Below are positions 36,353-44,454 of a stretch of DNA of 64,000 nt, piece by piece. The notes beneath the pieces are model-generated. The model saw only the letters and a list, made by a program, of their open reading frames with translations. It did no database searches and was not told the DNA's origin. The stretch is from Lacimicrobium alkaliphilum (GTDB lineage Bacteria > Pseudomonadota > Gammaproteobacteria > Enterobacterales > Alteromonadaceae). Every line of letters begins with the position of its first letter. The first letter of the stretch is position 1. The stretch covers positions 3,472,001 through 3,536,000 of the forward strand of contig NZ_CP013650.1 in the NCBI RefSeq assembly GCF_001466725.1, in the 5' to 3' direction. The translations under genes and the position numbers were made by a program.

Positions 36353-37171
36353 ATGCAACACAGAAAAGTGGCCTTTATCGGTGCCGGCAATATGAGCCGC
36401 AGTATTATCAGCGGTATGGTCAAAAGCGGCTATCCGGCACAGCTCATCACGGCGAGTAATCCTTCACGCCCCAAACTCGATGCACTGCAGCAAGATCAGG
36501 GCATCAATATTACTCAGGACAACCTTGAAGCGGTGAATGCCGCAGAGGTGATTGTACTGGCGGTTAAACCTCAGTTGATGGAAGAAGTGTGCAGACATCT
36601 GCAACAAGCCAATCTGAACGGCAAACTGTTCGTGTCCATCGCTGCCGGAATTGAATCAGCCCGCCTGCAACAAATGCTGGGTGGTGACTACCCATTGGTA
36701 CGCACTATGCCGAACACCCCAAGTGCTCTGGGGTTGGGTATGACAGGATTGTATGCCGATGCTCAGGTGACAGAGGCTGATCGTGAATTTGCCGGTGAAC
36801 TGCTCAAACAAGTAGGCGAAATTGCCTGGGTCGACAGCGAAGAGATGATCAATGGTGTGACTGCCGCCGCCGGCAGCAGCCCGGCCTACTTCTTCTTGTT
36901 TCTGGAAGCGATGCAGGATGAAGCCAAAAAAATGGGCTTTGACAATGCAACATCACGGTTGCTGGTTCAGCAAGCCATGCTGGGTGCCGCACAGATGGTT
37001 TGCAACAATCCGGAGCTGGAAATCAGTGAATTGCGCGCCCAGGTAACCTCTAAAGCAGGCACAACAGCGGCGGCGCTGAATCACTTTGAGGAAAACGGTA
37101 TTCGTGAACTGGTCAGCGGTGCCATGCGCTCAGCAGTGAAACGGGCCGGAGAAATGGCAAAAACCTTCTAG
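36353..37171 (+). CDS. proC: pyrroline-5-carboxylate reductase
   Basis: A 272-residue NAD(P)H-dependent enzyme for the last step of proline synthesis. The Rossmann start is KVAFIGAGNMSRSIISGMV, with VILAVKP-like AEVIVLAVKPQ, RTMPNTPSALG, and the C-terminal signature TAAAGSSPAYFFLFLEAM plus LRAQVTSKAGTTAAAL. It belongs to the yggS-proC-yggT-DUF4426 run. Confidence 0.96.
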   Translation: MQHRKVAFIGAGNMSRSIISGMVKSGYPAQLITASNPSRPKLDALQQDQGINITQDNLEAVNAAEVIVLAVKPQLMEEVCRHLQQANLNGKLFVSIAAGIESARLQQMLGGDYPLVRTMPNTPSALGLGMTGLYADAQVTEADREFAGELLKQVGEIAWVDSEEMINGVTAAAGSSPAYFFLFLEAMQDEAKKMGFDNATSRLLVQQAMLGAAQMVCNNPELEISELRAQVTSKAGTTAAALNHFEENGIRELVSGAMRSAVKRAGEMAKTF

Positions 37172-37268
37172 GCTCTTATTGACGATAGTCTCAGAATAGC
37201 AGTTATCTGCATTAATCATCATGCGGTGCCCGTTGCACCGCGGTTTCGGACCAAGGAGTCCTGCTTTT

Positions 37269-37814
37269 ATGAATTCGATACATTTTCTGGTCAGCGTATT
37301 ATTTAATCTGTATCTGATGGTGGTATTGCTCAGGCTCTGGCTGCAGCTGGTGCGGGCCGATTTTTATAACCCCTTCAGCCAGTTTGTGGTTAAAGCCACC
37401 CAGCCCATAGTCGCGCCGTTACGTCGGATCTTACCTTCTCTGGGCAGCCTGGATACCGCCACGCTGGTATTAGCGATACTGGTGGCCATGGCTAAAGTGG
37501 TGGTGTTAACCCTGATGCTCGGAGGCGGTGGTTTTAACCCCTTAAGTGTGTTCACCACATCCCTGCTGATTGTTGTCAAAGAGAGCCTTTCATTGATGTT
37601 CTGGGTATTGATCCTGCGAGCTATCTTAAGCTGGATCAGTCAGGGACGTAATCCCATGGAACTGGTGCTGCATCAGCTTACCGAACCCTTTCTGGCACCG
37701 ATCAGACGTATTATTCCGCCCATTGGCGGATTGGACCTGTCTGTATTAGTGGCCATCATTGCCCTGCAGTTTGTACAGATATTGCTGCAGGACCTGCTGG
37801 GATACTATTTCTGA
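37269..37814 (+). CDS. yggT: YggT family integral membrane protein
   Basis: A 181-residue membrane protein with two YggT repeats, each a hydrophobic pair followed by a conserved loop: NPFSQFVVKATQPIVAPLRR in the first, NPMELVLHQLTEPFLAPIRR in the second. It may help with cation or osmotic homeostasis, but no activity is firmly known. AAGGAG lies about ten bases before the ATG at 37269; a longer frame from 37221 has no support. It follows proC. Confidence 0.93.
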   Translation: MNSIHFLVSVLFNLYLMVVLLRLWLQLVRADFYNPFSQFVVKATQPIVAPLRRILPSLGSLDTATLVLAILVAMAKVVVLTLMLGGGGFNPLSVFTTSLLIVVKESLSLMFWVLILRAILSWISQGRNPMELVLHQLTEPFLAPIRRIIPPIGGLDLSVLVAIIALQFVQILLQDLLGYYF

Positions 37815-37875
37815 TCCCAGTATTGAAATAGCTATACTCAGGTAACGCTATAATTTGGATTGATTGGAGCGCACA

Positions 37876-38301
37876 ATGAAAAACTGGCTATATCCTGTGA
37901 TCTTTTGCGGCTTGTTGCTGTCTTTTGCCGGCAATGCGGAACAAAAGAAAACCCTGGGGAACTGGGATGTGCATTATATGGTGCTTACCAGTACCTTTCT
38001 GACCCCTGATGTCGCGCGCAGCTATGGCATTCAACGCAGTAAGTACAATGCGGTCGTTAATGTGTCGGTGCTGGACAAGAACACCACAAAGGCACAAAAC
38101 CTGCTGGTCAGTGGCAAGGCCACCAATCTGATTGGTACCAGCAAAAAGCTGGAATTTAAGGAAGTGATTGAGGGCGAGTCCATTTACTATATTGCCACTC
38201 TGAGCTTTCGCGACCAGGAACAATACCGCTTTGAAATTGACCTGAACCAGGGCACAGAGCGCCAGACCCTGAAGTTCAGCCAGAAGCTTTATAGCGAATA
38301 A
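37876..38301 (+). CDS. DUF4426 family periplasmic protein
   Basis: A 141-residue exported protein with a signal peptide (about 1-21, ending AGNA-EQ). The segments WDVHYMVLTSTFLTPDVARSY and YNAVVNVSVLDKN match DUF4426, a small beta-rich family often found downstream of yggT in marine gammaproteobacteria. The function is unknown. GGAG is six bases before the ATG at 37876. It is the last gene of the yggS run. Confidence 0.85.
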   Translation: MKNWLYPVIFCGLLLSFAGNAEQKKTLGNWDVHYMVLTSTFLTPDVARSYGIQRSKYNAVVNVSVLDKNTTKAQNLLVSGKATNLIGTSKKLEFKEVIEGESIYYIATLSFRDQEQYRFEIDLNQGTERQTLKFSQKLYSE

Positions 38302-38325
38302 TCCTGCAACCCCCCAAAAGCCATG

Positions 38326-38406
38326 TTAACCACAGAGGCACGGAGAGCACTGAGTGTTTAAGGATGTCAATCCCCCCCTCTGTGTCCTCCGTGCCTCTGT
38401 GGTTAT
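38326..38406. repeat. palindromic repeat (CACAGAG family), single copy
   Basis: A long near-perfect palindrome: left arm AACCACAGAGGCACGGAG, right arm CTCCGTGCCTCTGTGGTT, separated by about 45 bases. This is the simplest copy of the family that builds the composite islands elsewhere in the window. Confidence 0.9.
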
Positions 38407-38491
38407 ATTGCCCTTTCACAGCTAAATAAATGGTGTTTATTTTCGGCTGATTTTTTAGCAAAAAACATTCTAAAAAGTCCGTTTACTCTCT

Positions 38492-38519
38492 CTTGAAAGG
38501 CCTGTTGTAAACACTATTT
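38492..38519 (+). promoter_or_regulatory. sigma-32-like heat-shock promoter
   Basis: CTTGAAA (38492-38498) and CACTATTT (38512-38519) are separated by 13 bases, close to the heat-shock sigma factor pattern of CTTGAAA and CCCCATNT. It lies about 95 bases upstream of the first hsp20 gene, just before its structured leader. Confidence 0.6.
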
Positions 38520-38529
38520 ACTGAGTTGA

Positions 38530-38612
38530 GAGGGTTATGTCTGAATCAGAGTAACCCTCAGATTACCGGTCATACCGGTTGTTTATTTTCATATTGCTTC
38601 GAGGAGGATATG
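38530..38612 (+). promoter_or_regulatory. candidate ROSE-type RNA thermometer leader
   Basis: Three successive hairpins precede the hsp20 start. The first (38530-38559) pairs GAGGGTTA with TAACCCTC and continues with TCTGA/TCAGA. The second (38565-38579) pairs two ACCGGT copies around CAT. The third (38590-38612) pairs CATAT with ATATG and places TTGCT opposite the Shine-Dalgarno GAGGAGG, leaving one G bulged. A TTGCT or TCGCT motif facing the ribosome site with a bulged G is the hallmark of ROSE thermometers in front of small heat-shock genes. Confidence 0.65.
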
Positions 38613-38614
38613 TT

Positions 38615-39091
38615 ATGAACTCAATTGATTTTACTCCACTTTATCGCAGTACTATTGGCTTTGATCGTCTGCCTTCGTTGCTGGATAAGGCGCTTCGCAC
38701 TGAAGCAACTACCAGTAATTATCCGCCCTACGACATCGAAATGGTATCTGAGAACAAGTATGCCATTTCCCTGGCCGTTGCCGGTTTTAATCGTGAGGAA
38801 CTGGATATTCAGGTAGAAAAAGGTGTACTGACCGTACGCGGCAACAAAGCAGAGGAGAAAGACAGTAACAAAGAATATCTCTATCAGGGTATTGCTACCC
38901 GTTCCTTCGAACGCAAGTTTAACCTTGCGGATCATGTAGAGGTAACAGGTGCCGATCTCAATAACGGTCTGCTCACCATCCAACTGGTGAAAGAGCTCCC
39001 GGAAGAGATGAAACCACGCACTATTGCCATAAACGCCGACAACAGCCAGCAGCTGGAGCATAAGAAAGGCGACAACCAGAAGGCTGCCTGA
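38615..39091 (+). CDS. small heat-shock protein (IbpA-like Hsp20)
   Basis: A 158-residue alpha-crystallin-type chaperone that holds unfolded proteins for later refolding. The start MNSIDFTPLYRSTIGFDRL resembles IbpA/IbpB. The crystallin domain (about residues 35-130) includes YDIEMVSENKYAISLAVAGF, the ELDIQVEKGVLTVRG strand pair and the YLYQGIATRSFERKFNL block. GAGGAGG precedes the ATG by seven bases inside a predicted thermometer hairpin. A second hsp20 gene follows. Confidence 0.94.
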   Translation: MNSIDFTPLYRSTIGFDRLPSLLDKALRTEATTSNYPPYDIEMVSENKYAISLAVAGFNREELDIQVEKGVLTVRGNKAEEKDSNKEYLYQGIATRSFERKFNLADHVEVTGADLNNGLLTIQLVKELPEEMKPRTIAINADNSQQLEHKKGDNQKAA

Positions 39092-39103
39092 CACGGCTTA
39101 GTT

Positions 39104-39127
39104 GGGGTGGCGGCAGGCCGTCACCCC
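39104..39127 (+). terminator. hairpin between the two hsp20 genes
   Basis: A ten-position stem (GGGGTGGCGG with CCGTCACCCC, one G-T pair, loop CAGG) without a T-run. It could protect or partly end the first gene's transcript. Confidence 0.5.
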
Positions 39128-39183
39128 AGACTCATCGAACTTAAGGTTGTTTCCATTAACATGGTTATACGGGAGGAATCTTT

Positions 39184-39738
39184 ATGAAACTGGATAAACT
39201 GAACCCCTGGAACTGGTTTAAACATGAGGAACTCCAGGGGAGAGATACGCAAATACCGGTCAGGCGCAGTGGCAATAATGAGGTGACCGGTATGACTGAA
39301 CACCCGGTACACCCGATGGCACAATTGCATCAGGAAATCGACAGACTGTTTGAGTCCGCTTTCCGTGGCGTTGGAGTACCGGGCCTTGCAGGCAACAATC
39401 TGTCATCATTCAGACCGAGTCTTGATGTCTCAGGCGATGGCAGGGCATATTTGATCAGCCTGGAAACACCGGGGATGGCGGAATCGGATCTGGACATTGA
39501 GGTGAGCGGCGATATTCTGCGTATCAGTGGCCACAAGAAGGAAGAGAAGGAAGACAAAGATCGCCACTATTACCGGATTGAGCGCAACTACGGCAGCTTT
39601 GCCCGCACTCTTTCATTACCTGATGATGCCAATGCAGATGAAATTCAGGCTAACCTCAAAGATGGAATTTTAAAGCTGACCATTCCCAGACGAGAGGGGC
39701 AGCACGGCGAATCGAGAAAGATAGCGATTGAGAAATAA
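39184..39738 (+). CDS. small heat-shock protein (Hsp20, class A-like)
   Basis: A 184-residue alpha-crystallin chaperone, distinct from its neighbour. A long charged N-terminus (NPWNWFKHEEL..., MAQLHQEIDRLFESAF) leads to a crystallin domain (about residues 75-165) with RPSLDVSGDGRAYLISLETP, DLDIEVSGDILRISGHKK and LKDGILKLTIPRREG. This is nearer to the general Hsp20/HspC-like group than to IbpA. GGGAGGA lies seven bases before the ATG. Separated by 92 bases from the first hsp20 gene, it probably shares that promoter. Confidence 0.93.
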   Translation: MKLDKLNPWNWFKHEELQGRDTQIPVRRSGNNEVTGMTEHPVHPMAQLHQEIDRLFESAFRGVGVPGLAGNNLSSFRPSLDVSGDGRAYLISLETPGMAESDLDIEVSGDILRISGHKKEEKEDKDRHYYRIERNYGSFARTLSLPDDANADEIQANLKDGILKLTIPRREGQHGESRKIAIEK

Positions 39739-39747
39739 TTGTCGACA

Positions 39748-39768
39748 GGGCAGGCCTCAGGCCTGCCC
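39748..39768. terminator. hairpin after the second hsp20 gene
   Basis: A nine-bp perfect stem (GGGCAGGCC / GGCCTGCCC, loop TCA) between the convergent hsp20 and sulfotransferase genes. There is no clear T-run, so termination strength is uncertain. Confidence 0.6.
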
Positions 39769-39782
39769 CAACGTATCCCGGC

Positions 39783-41576
39783 TCAGCCAAATAATTTTCT
39801 CAGCCAGCCTTTTTTGTTTTGCGGAATATTCTCTGCGGTTTTCTTCTGCTCAGATTTTAACGCCATCAGTGGTGCCAGATCCGACTCCAGCCCGGCATAA
39901 GGTGTCAACGCGTCTTTATAGATGCCTTTTCTGACCTGCTGCAAACTGGAGGTGGTAACACTGCGCTCGGTACTCTCAAGATCCAGCATCGCGTTGTGCC
40001 ATTTCAGCCCAAGGCGTCTGAGCACCGGTAACAGGGTTTGCTCAGGCTCTTGCACCAGCTGTTCGTAGCTGATATTAATAATTCGCCCCGCAAGCTGTTG
40101 CTCCCAGAATGCCATCAGTGACTGATAGGCCTGATAATACTCAGCCAGTGTCGTCAAATCATTGCCATAATGATGAAACGGACTCAGGTTCTGCTCGAAT
40201 ATAGACAAGCAGGTGGCGACAGGATCGCGCTGGCAATGAATAAAGGTGGCATCGGGCAACGCATGAGCCAGCCAGCCCAGATGCATAAAGTTGTGGGGCA
40301 TTTTATCGGTAATATAGCTGGCATCACTGCTGTACCCGGTAATCCCTGCCACATAGTCTTCACTGAAGCGCTGCATCTTGCTGGTACCTAGCTCCCCGTC
40401 CAGATAATGTAACCTTAACTGATGAGGGTGCATCTGCCGTGGTACCTGAGGATTCAGTTCCGCCAACAGGCTTTCTGCCAGGGTCGACTCGCCGGCCGCA
40501 AAAACATCGGGGTGATTGCCCAGAATGGACTCGATCAATGTGGTGCCGGAGCGCGGCATACCCAGAATAAATACGGGCTTGCGACTGGGTTGTTGGGCGG
40601 TAAATTCCGCGTAATCACCATAACGCTCGCGGATGCGCTTAAAGCACTCAAGCTCAGTGCTAATCTCCGGCTTGTGGCCACCAGCCTGAATCTGATTGGC
40701 CTGCTTAAGCAATGCCAGCCAGCGGGTTTTATCACGCTTTTTATAATGACTGGCCAGAATAAAGTAAAAGGTGGCTTTAACCTGGTTCTGACATTGATTG
40801 AGCCTGGGATCCTGTTCCAGCGATGCCAGTTGCTGGTCTGAGAGCTGCGGCTGCATCACCGCAGCGAGCAATTGCTCCTGCGGATTACCATTGGCGAAGC
40901 GATTGACGATATCCAGCTCTTTGTCACGATCACCTAGAAAGCGGTAGATATCATGCAGCCGCTGTAATTGCGGCTGACTGAAATGAAACTGTCCCTGCGC
41001 TTTCGCCAGCGTGGCCCTGGCCTGCTTTGGCCTGTTGGCCGCCACATCAATGGCCGCCTGCTCAACCAGTTTCTGGGCCTCATCGGCTATCTGATCGGCG
41101 ACCACCATGGCTTGCTTAAAACGGCTGGCACTTTTGAGAGTGTCGATTTGGCGCACCAGCATGGCATCATCGTTAATACCGCCCTCAATAGCCTTGTGAT
41201 AATGCTGTGCCGCCCGAATAAACAAGCCCAGCTCAAAATAACAGGTACCAAGATTTCGATGCCATTCCGGGTTGTCACCCTGTTTCAGCGCCTGTTGGAA
41301 GTAGCTTGCCGCTTTGCTGTGCTGATTCTGGAACAAATAACAACTGCCAAGATTATTCAGACAGTTGGCGTCATCAGGCTCTAGCTCCAGGGCTGTTTCG
41401 AAACACGCCTGAGCACGGGCGAACTCGCCGCGCTGAAACAGGCAGATACCCAGCATTTTATGCAACAGAGGATGTTGCGGGTTAGATTTGAGCTGTTCAC
41501 TGGCGCCGGCCTCGACTTCAGCCAAACGCCCCTGGGAAAATAACTGCTTAAGCTGCTCCAGCGCCTGTTCGTCCAT
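39783..41576 (-). CDS. TPR-repeat sulfotransferase family protein
   Basis: A 597-residue two-part protein. Residues 1 to about 300 are tetratricopeptide repeats (for example EFARAQACFETALELEPDDA, HSKAASYFQQALKQGDNPEW). The C-terminal half is a sulfotransferase domain: the PAPS 5'-phosphosulfate loop is PVFILGMPRSGTTLIES (GMPRSGTT at 339-346), with FIHCQRDPVATCLSIFEQN as the 3'-phosphate region and INISYEQLVQEPEQTL near the end. Such proteins may sulfate proteins or carbohydrates; the acceptor is unknown. It lies 14 bases downstream of yaaA. Confidence 0.88.
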   Translation of the reverse strand: MDEQALEQLKQLFSQGRLAEVEAGASEQLKSNPQHPLLHKMLGICLFQRGEFARAQACFETALELEPDDANCLNNLGSCYLFQNQHSKAASYFQQALKQGDNPEWHRNLGTCYFELGLFIRAAQHYHKAIEGGINDDAMLVRQIDTLKSASRFKQAMVVADQIADEAQKLVEQAAIDVAANRPKQARATLAKAQGQFHFSQPQLQRLHDIYRFLGDRDKELDIVNRFANGNPQEQLLAAVMQPQLSDQQLASLEQDPRLNQCQNQVKATFYFILASHYKKRDKTRWLALLKQANQIQAGGHKPEISTELECFKRIRERYGDYAEFTAQQPSRKPVFILGMPRSGTTLIESILGNHPDVFAAGESTLAESLLAELNPQVPRQMHPHQLRLHYLDGELGTSKMQRFSEDYVAGITGYSSDASYITDKMPHNFMHLGWLAHALPDATFIHCQRDPVATCLSIFEQNLSPFHHYGNDLTTLAEYYQAYQSLMAFWEQQLAGRIINISYEQLVQEPEQTLLPVLRRLGLKWHNAMLDLESTERSVTTSSLQQVRKGIYKDALTPYAGLESDLAPLMALKSEQKKTAENIPQNKKGWLRKLFG

Positions 41577-41590
41577 TGTGTTTCCTGTTG

Positions 41591-42364
41591 TTATTGTTCG
41601 TCACGAATAAAGACCGGGCTTTGTGCACTGGACTGCTCTTCGGCATAGCGATAACCAGCTGTATCAAAGCCCTGCAGATCTTTCACTTCAGTGATCTGAT
41701 GCTGAATAATATAGCGGGCCATCATACCGCGGGCTTTCTTGGCATAAAAACTGATCACTTTATACTGACCGTTTTTCTGATCTTTAAATACAGGGGTCAC
41801 AATCACACCATCCAGCTTTGCCGGACGTACGGATTTGAAATATTCATTAGAAGCAAGATTAACCAGTACATTGTCACCCTGAGCCTGTAATGACTGATTC
41901 AGTTTCTCGGTGATTTTGTCGCCCCAGAACTGATACAGATCCTTTCCTCTGGCGTTGTCCAGCTTCGTGCCCATTTCCAGCCGATAGGGCTGCATCAGAT
42001 CAAGTGGCTTGAGCAATCCATATAGCCCGGAGAGAATGCGCAGGTGCTTCTGTGCATAGTCCAGCTGTTTTTCTGACAGACTCTGGGCCTCCAGTCCGGC
42101 ATACACATCACCGTTAAAGGCCAACAGCGCCTGTTTGGCATTTTTTGCGGAAAAGGGGCGGCTCCAGCTGTGGTAGCGCTCCACATTCAGATGTGCCAGC
42201 TTGTCACTGATTTTCATCAGGCTGCCCACCTGCTGCGGTGACAGACCACGGCAGACCTGAATCAGCTCTGCCGCATCATCCAGCATCTCTGGCTGGCTGT
42301 GAGATTTAACCGGGGCAGGGGTGTCATAATCGAGATTCTTCGCCGGTGACAGAACAATCAGCAT
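41591..42364 (-). CDS. yaaA: peroxide stress protein YaaA (DUF328)
   Basis: A 257-residue protein of the UPF0246 family; E. coli YaaA limits intracellular iron and DNA damage under peroxide stress. Conserved parts are [76 protein letters not shown] and [16 protein letters not shown]. The ATG at 42364 gives the family start. Close spacing suggests a transcript with the TPR-sulfotransferase gene. Confidence 0.95.
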   Translation of the reverse strand: MLIVLSPAKNLDYDTPAPVKSHSQPEMLDDAAELIQVCRGLSPQQVGSLMKISDKLAHLNVERYHSWSRPFSAKNAKQALLAFNGDVYAGLEAQSLSEKQLDYAQKHLRILSGLYGLLKPLDLMQPYRLEMGTKLDNARGKDLYQFWGDKITEKLNQSLQAQGDNVLVNLASNEYFKSVRPAKLDGVIVTPVFKDQKNGQYKVISFYAKKARGMMARYIIQHQITEVKDLQGFDTAGYRYAEEQSSAQSPVFIRDEQ

Positions 42365-42570
42365 AGTCAAATGGCCTCAGTATCAAAAGCCGCCACTATA
42401 GCCAGTTGCAGGCCAGGGCTCAAATCAATTTAGCCGATTGAGGAGATAGTAAAAATATCGAATGAGGTGAGCGGCGATATTTACCGCGAATACGCCACGA
42501 ACTCTGGCTACACCGTTGTTATCCCCGGTTTTTGATATCGGACATCCAACAGCCTCTGAGAAAAACAAAA

Positions 42571-42780
42571 ATAACCACATAGCCACAGAGAACACGGAGG
42601 TATTAACAGTTTAATCCCCTTTACCTCTGTGTCTCTGTGGTGAATATGCTGTTTTCGTGTGGTTCGTGGCAAAAAAGCCTTCAACCGCGAAACTATAATT
42701 CCTCTCGCAGAGCCGCTGAGTCGCAGGGATTTTATAGCGTCAACTCTATTCCTCTGCTTCTTTGCGCCTTTGCGAGATCA
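42571..42780. repeat. composite palindromic repeat island 5
   Basis: Lies in the 419-base gap between yaaA and the macrodomain gene. It has an ACCACATAGCCACAGAGAAC palindrome with CTCTGTGTCTCTGTGGTG (42571-42645), a linker reading TGTGGTTCGTGGCAAAAAAG CCTTCAACC that recurs at 33015-33043, and a CTCTCGCAGAGCCGCTGAGT palindrome with CGCCTTTGCGAGATCA (42703-42780). The island stops a few bases from the macrodomain stop codon. Nothing else is recognised in the gap. Confidence 0.85.
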
Positions 42781-42783
42781 AAT

Positions 42784-43305
42784 TCAATGCAGTTTCTGGC
42801 TGTCCAGTGCCTGCATCAGTGCCTGGTGCACCGGCTTGTCAAAGGCGCAGAAAATCACTTTGCGAATAGACGAATCTTTGCTCAGAAATTGACTGGTAGC
42901 GTTTATTGCAATCTCACAGGCCTGTTGAACCGGATAGCCGTATACGCCACAGCTGATGGCGGGAAAGGCAACGGATTTAAGCCCCTGCTCTGCCGCCAGC
43001 TTTAATGATTCACGATAGCAACTGGCCAGCAGGTCCGCCTCGCCCTGATCACCACCGTGCCAGATTGGGCCAACGGTATGAATCACATAAGCCGCAGGCA
43101 GGTCAAAACCCGGGGTGATTTTTGCCTGCCCGGTTTCGCAGCCGTTAAGGGTACGACAATACTCCAGCAGTTTGGGTCCGGCGGCTCTGTGAATAGCACC
43201 ATCCACGCCACCGCCGCCGAGCAGACTATTCTTGGCCGCGTTAACAATGGCATCCACTTTCAGTTCTGTAATATCACCCTGTAACAGGGTTATTTTGCCC
43301 GACAT
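42784..43305 (-). CDS. macrodomain O-acetyl-ADP-ribose deacetylase (YmdB-like)
   Basis: A 173-residue single macrodomain that binds ADP-ribose and in YmdB removes acetyl from O-acetyl-ADP-ribose. Conserved loops are [60 protein letters not shown] and [19 protein letters not shown]. It is alone, with the tal gene divergent and a repeat island abutting its 3' end. Confidence 0.93.
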   Translation of the reverse strand: MSGKITLLQGDITELKVDAIVNAAKNSLLGGGGVDGAIHRAAGPKLLEYCRTLNGCETGQAKITPGFDLPAAYVIHTVGPIWHGGDQGEADLLASCYRESLKLAAEQGLKSVAFPAISCGVYGYPVQQACEIAINATSQFLSKDSSIRKVIFCAFDKPVHQALMQALDSQKLH

Positions 43306-43476
43306 ACGGCCCCCTTTTTGCGTTAAACTATTTGATCATAACAGTACCTGTATCATAACAGCCCCTGAGCCTTACCTTTAAAAGCAAAAATAACAATATC
43401 AAAAGCCGGGTTCGGAATAGAGATCGAGACAGTTTTGTAGTAAATTTACACCATTAATCAGGAGAAAATACCAACT

Positions 43477-44430
43477 ATGGCCAACCAACTGGATTCTTTA
43501 AAGAAAATAACCACAGTTGTGGCGGATACAGGCGATATTGAGGCAATCAAAAAATATCAGCCAGTGGATGCCACCACTAACCCTTCCCTGTTGTTAAAAG
43601 CCGCCGAATTGCCCCAGTACCAGTCACTGATTGAATCTTCCGTGACCTGGGCCAAGCAGCAATCCGGTGATCCAGAGCAGCAGATTATTGATGCCGGCGA
43701 CATGCTCTCGGTCAGTATCGGCAAGGAAATTGTGCAGATCGTGCCGGGGCGTATTTCCACTGAAGTAGATGCCCGCCTGTCCTTCGATACTCAGGCCACT
43801 ATGGATAAGGCCCGTAAATTGATCGACCTGTACAGTCAGGCCGGTGTTGGAAAAGACCGTATTCTGATTAAAATTGCCTCCACCTGGGAGGGCATTCGTG
43901 CCGCCGAACAGCTGGAGAAAGAAGGCATCAATTGTAATCTGACCCTGCTGTTCAGTTTTGCTCAGGCCAGAGCCTGTGCCGAAGCAGGTGTGTATCTGAT
44001 TTCGCCCTTTGTGGGCCGCATTCTGGACTGGTACAAAGCCAATACAGACAAAAAAGAATACGCCCCGGCTGAAGATCCCGGTGTGCAGTCGGTAACCGAA
44101 ATCTATCGCTATTACAAAGACCATGGCTACAACACTGTAGTGATGGGTGCCAGTTTCCGCAATATAGGTGAGATCACAGAACTGGCCGGTTGTGATCGTC
44201 TGACCATCAGCCCGGATTTGCTCGGCCAGTTAGAACAGTCCGACGCACCCTTACCGGTAAAACTTCAGGATAAGGGCAAAGTCAAAGAGCCCGGCGAGCG
44301 GCTGACTGAAAACCAGTTCCGCTGGATGATGAATGAAGATGCCATGGCCACTGAGAAACTGGCCCACGGCATTCGCAACTTCGCCGCCGACCAGGTGAAA
44401 CTGGAAACTAAACTGAAAGGCTTTTTTTAA
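43477..44430 (+). CDS. tal: transaldolase B
   Basis: A 317-residue enzyme of the non-oxidative pentose phosphate pathway that transfers a dihydroxyacetone unit through a Schiff base on K132 ([13 protein letters not shown]). Other conserved segments are [14 protein letters not shown], the [18 protein letters not shown] strand, [20 protein letters not shown] and [12 protein letters not shown]; similarity to E. coli TalB is very high. AGGAG lies upstream with unusually long spacing. It precedes pgi by 24 bases, so both are likely one transcript linking pentose phosphates with hexose phosphates. Confidence 0.97.
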   Translation: MANQLDSLKKITTVVADTGDIEAIKKYQPVDATTNPSLLLKAAELPQYQSLIESSVTWAKQQSGDPEQQIIDAGDMLSVSIGKEIVQIVPGRISTEVDARLSFDTQATMDKARKLIDLYSQAGVGKDRILIKIASTWEGIRAAEQLEKEGINCNLTLLFSFAQARACAEAGVYLISPFVGRILDWYKANTDKKEYAPAEDPGVQSVTEIYRYYKDHGYNTVVMGASFRNIGEITELAGCDRLTISPDLLGQLEQSDAPLPVKLQDKGKVKEPGERLTENQFRWMMNEDAMATEKLAHGIRNFAADQVKLETKLKGFF

Positions 44431-44454
44431 AAGCACTAAAACCAAAGAGACATT

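Noticed and set aside
43315..43470. Small RNA or leader upstream of tal
   Set aside because: No hairpin with T-run, leader frame or known motif is visible in this A/T-rich gap.
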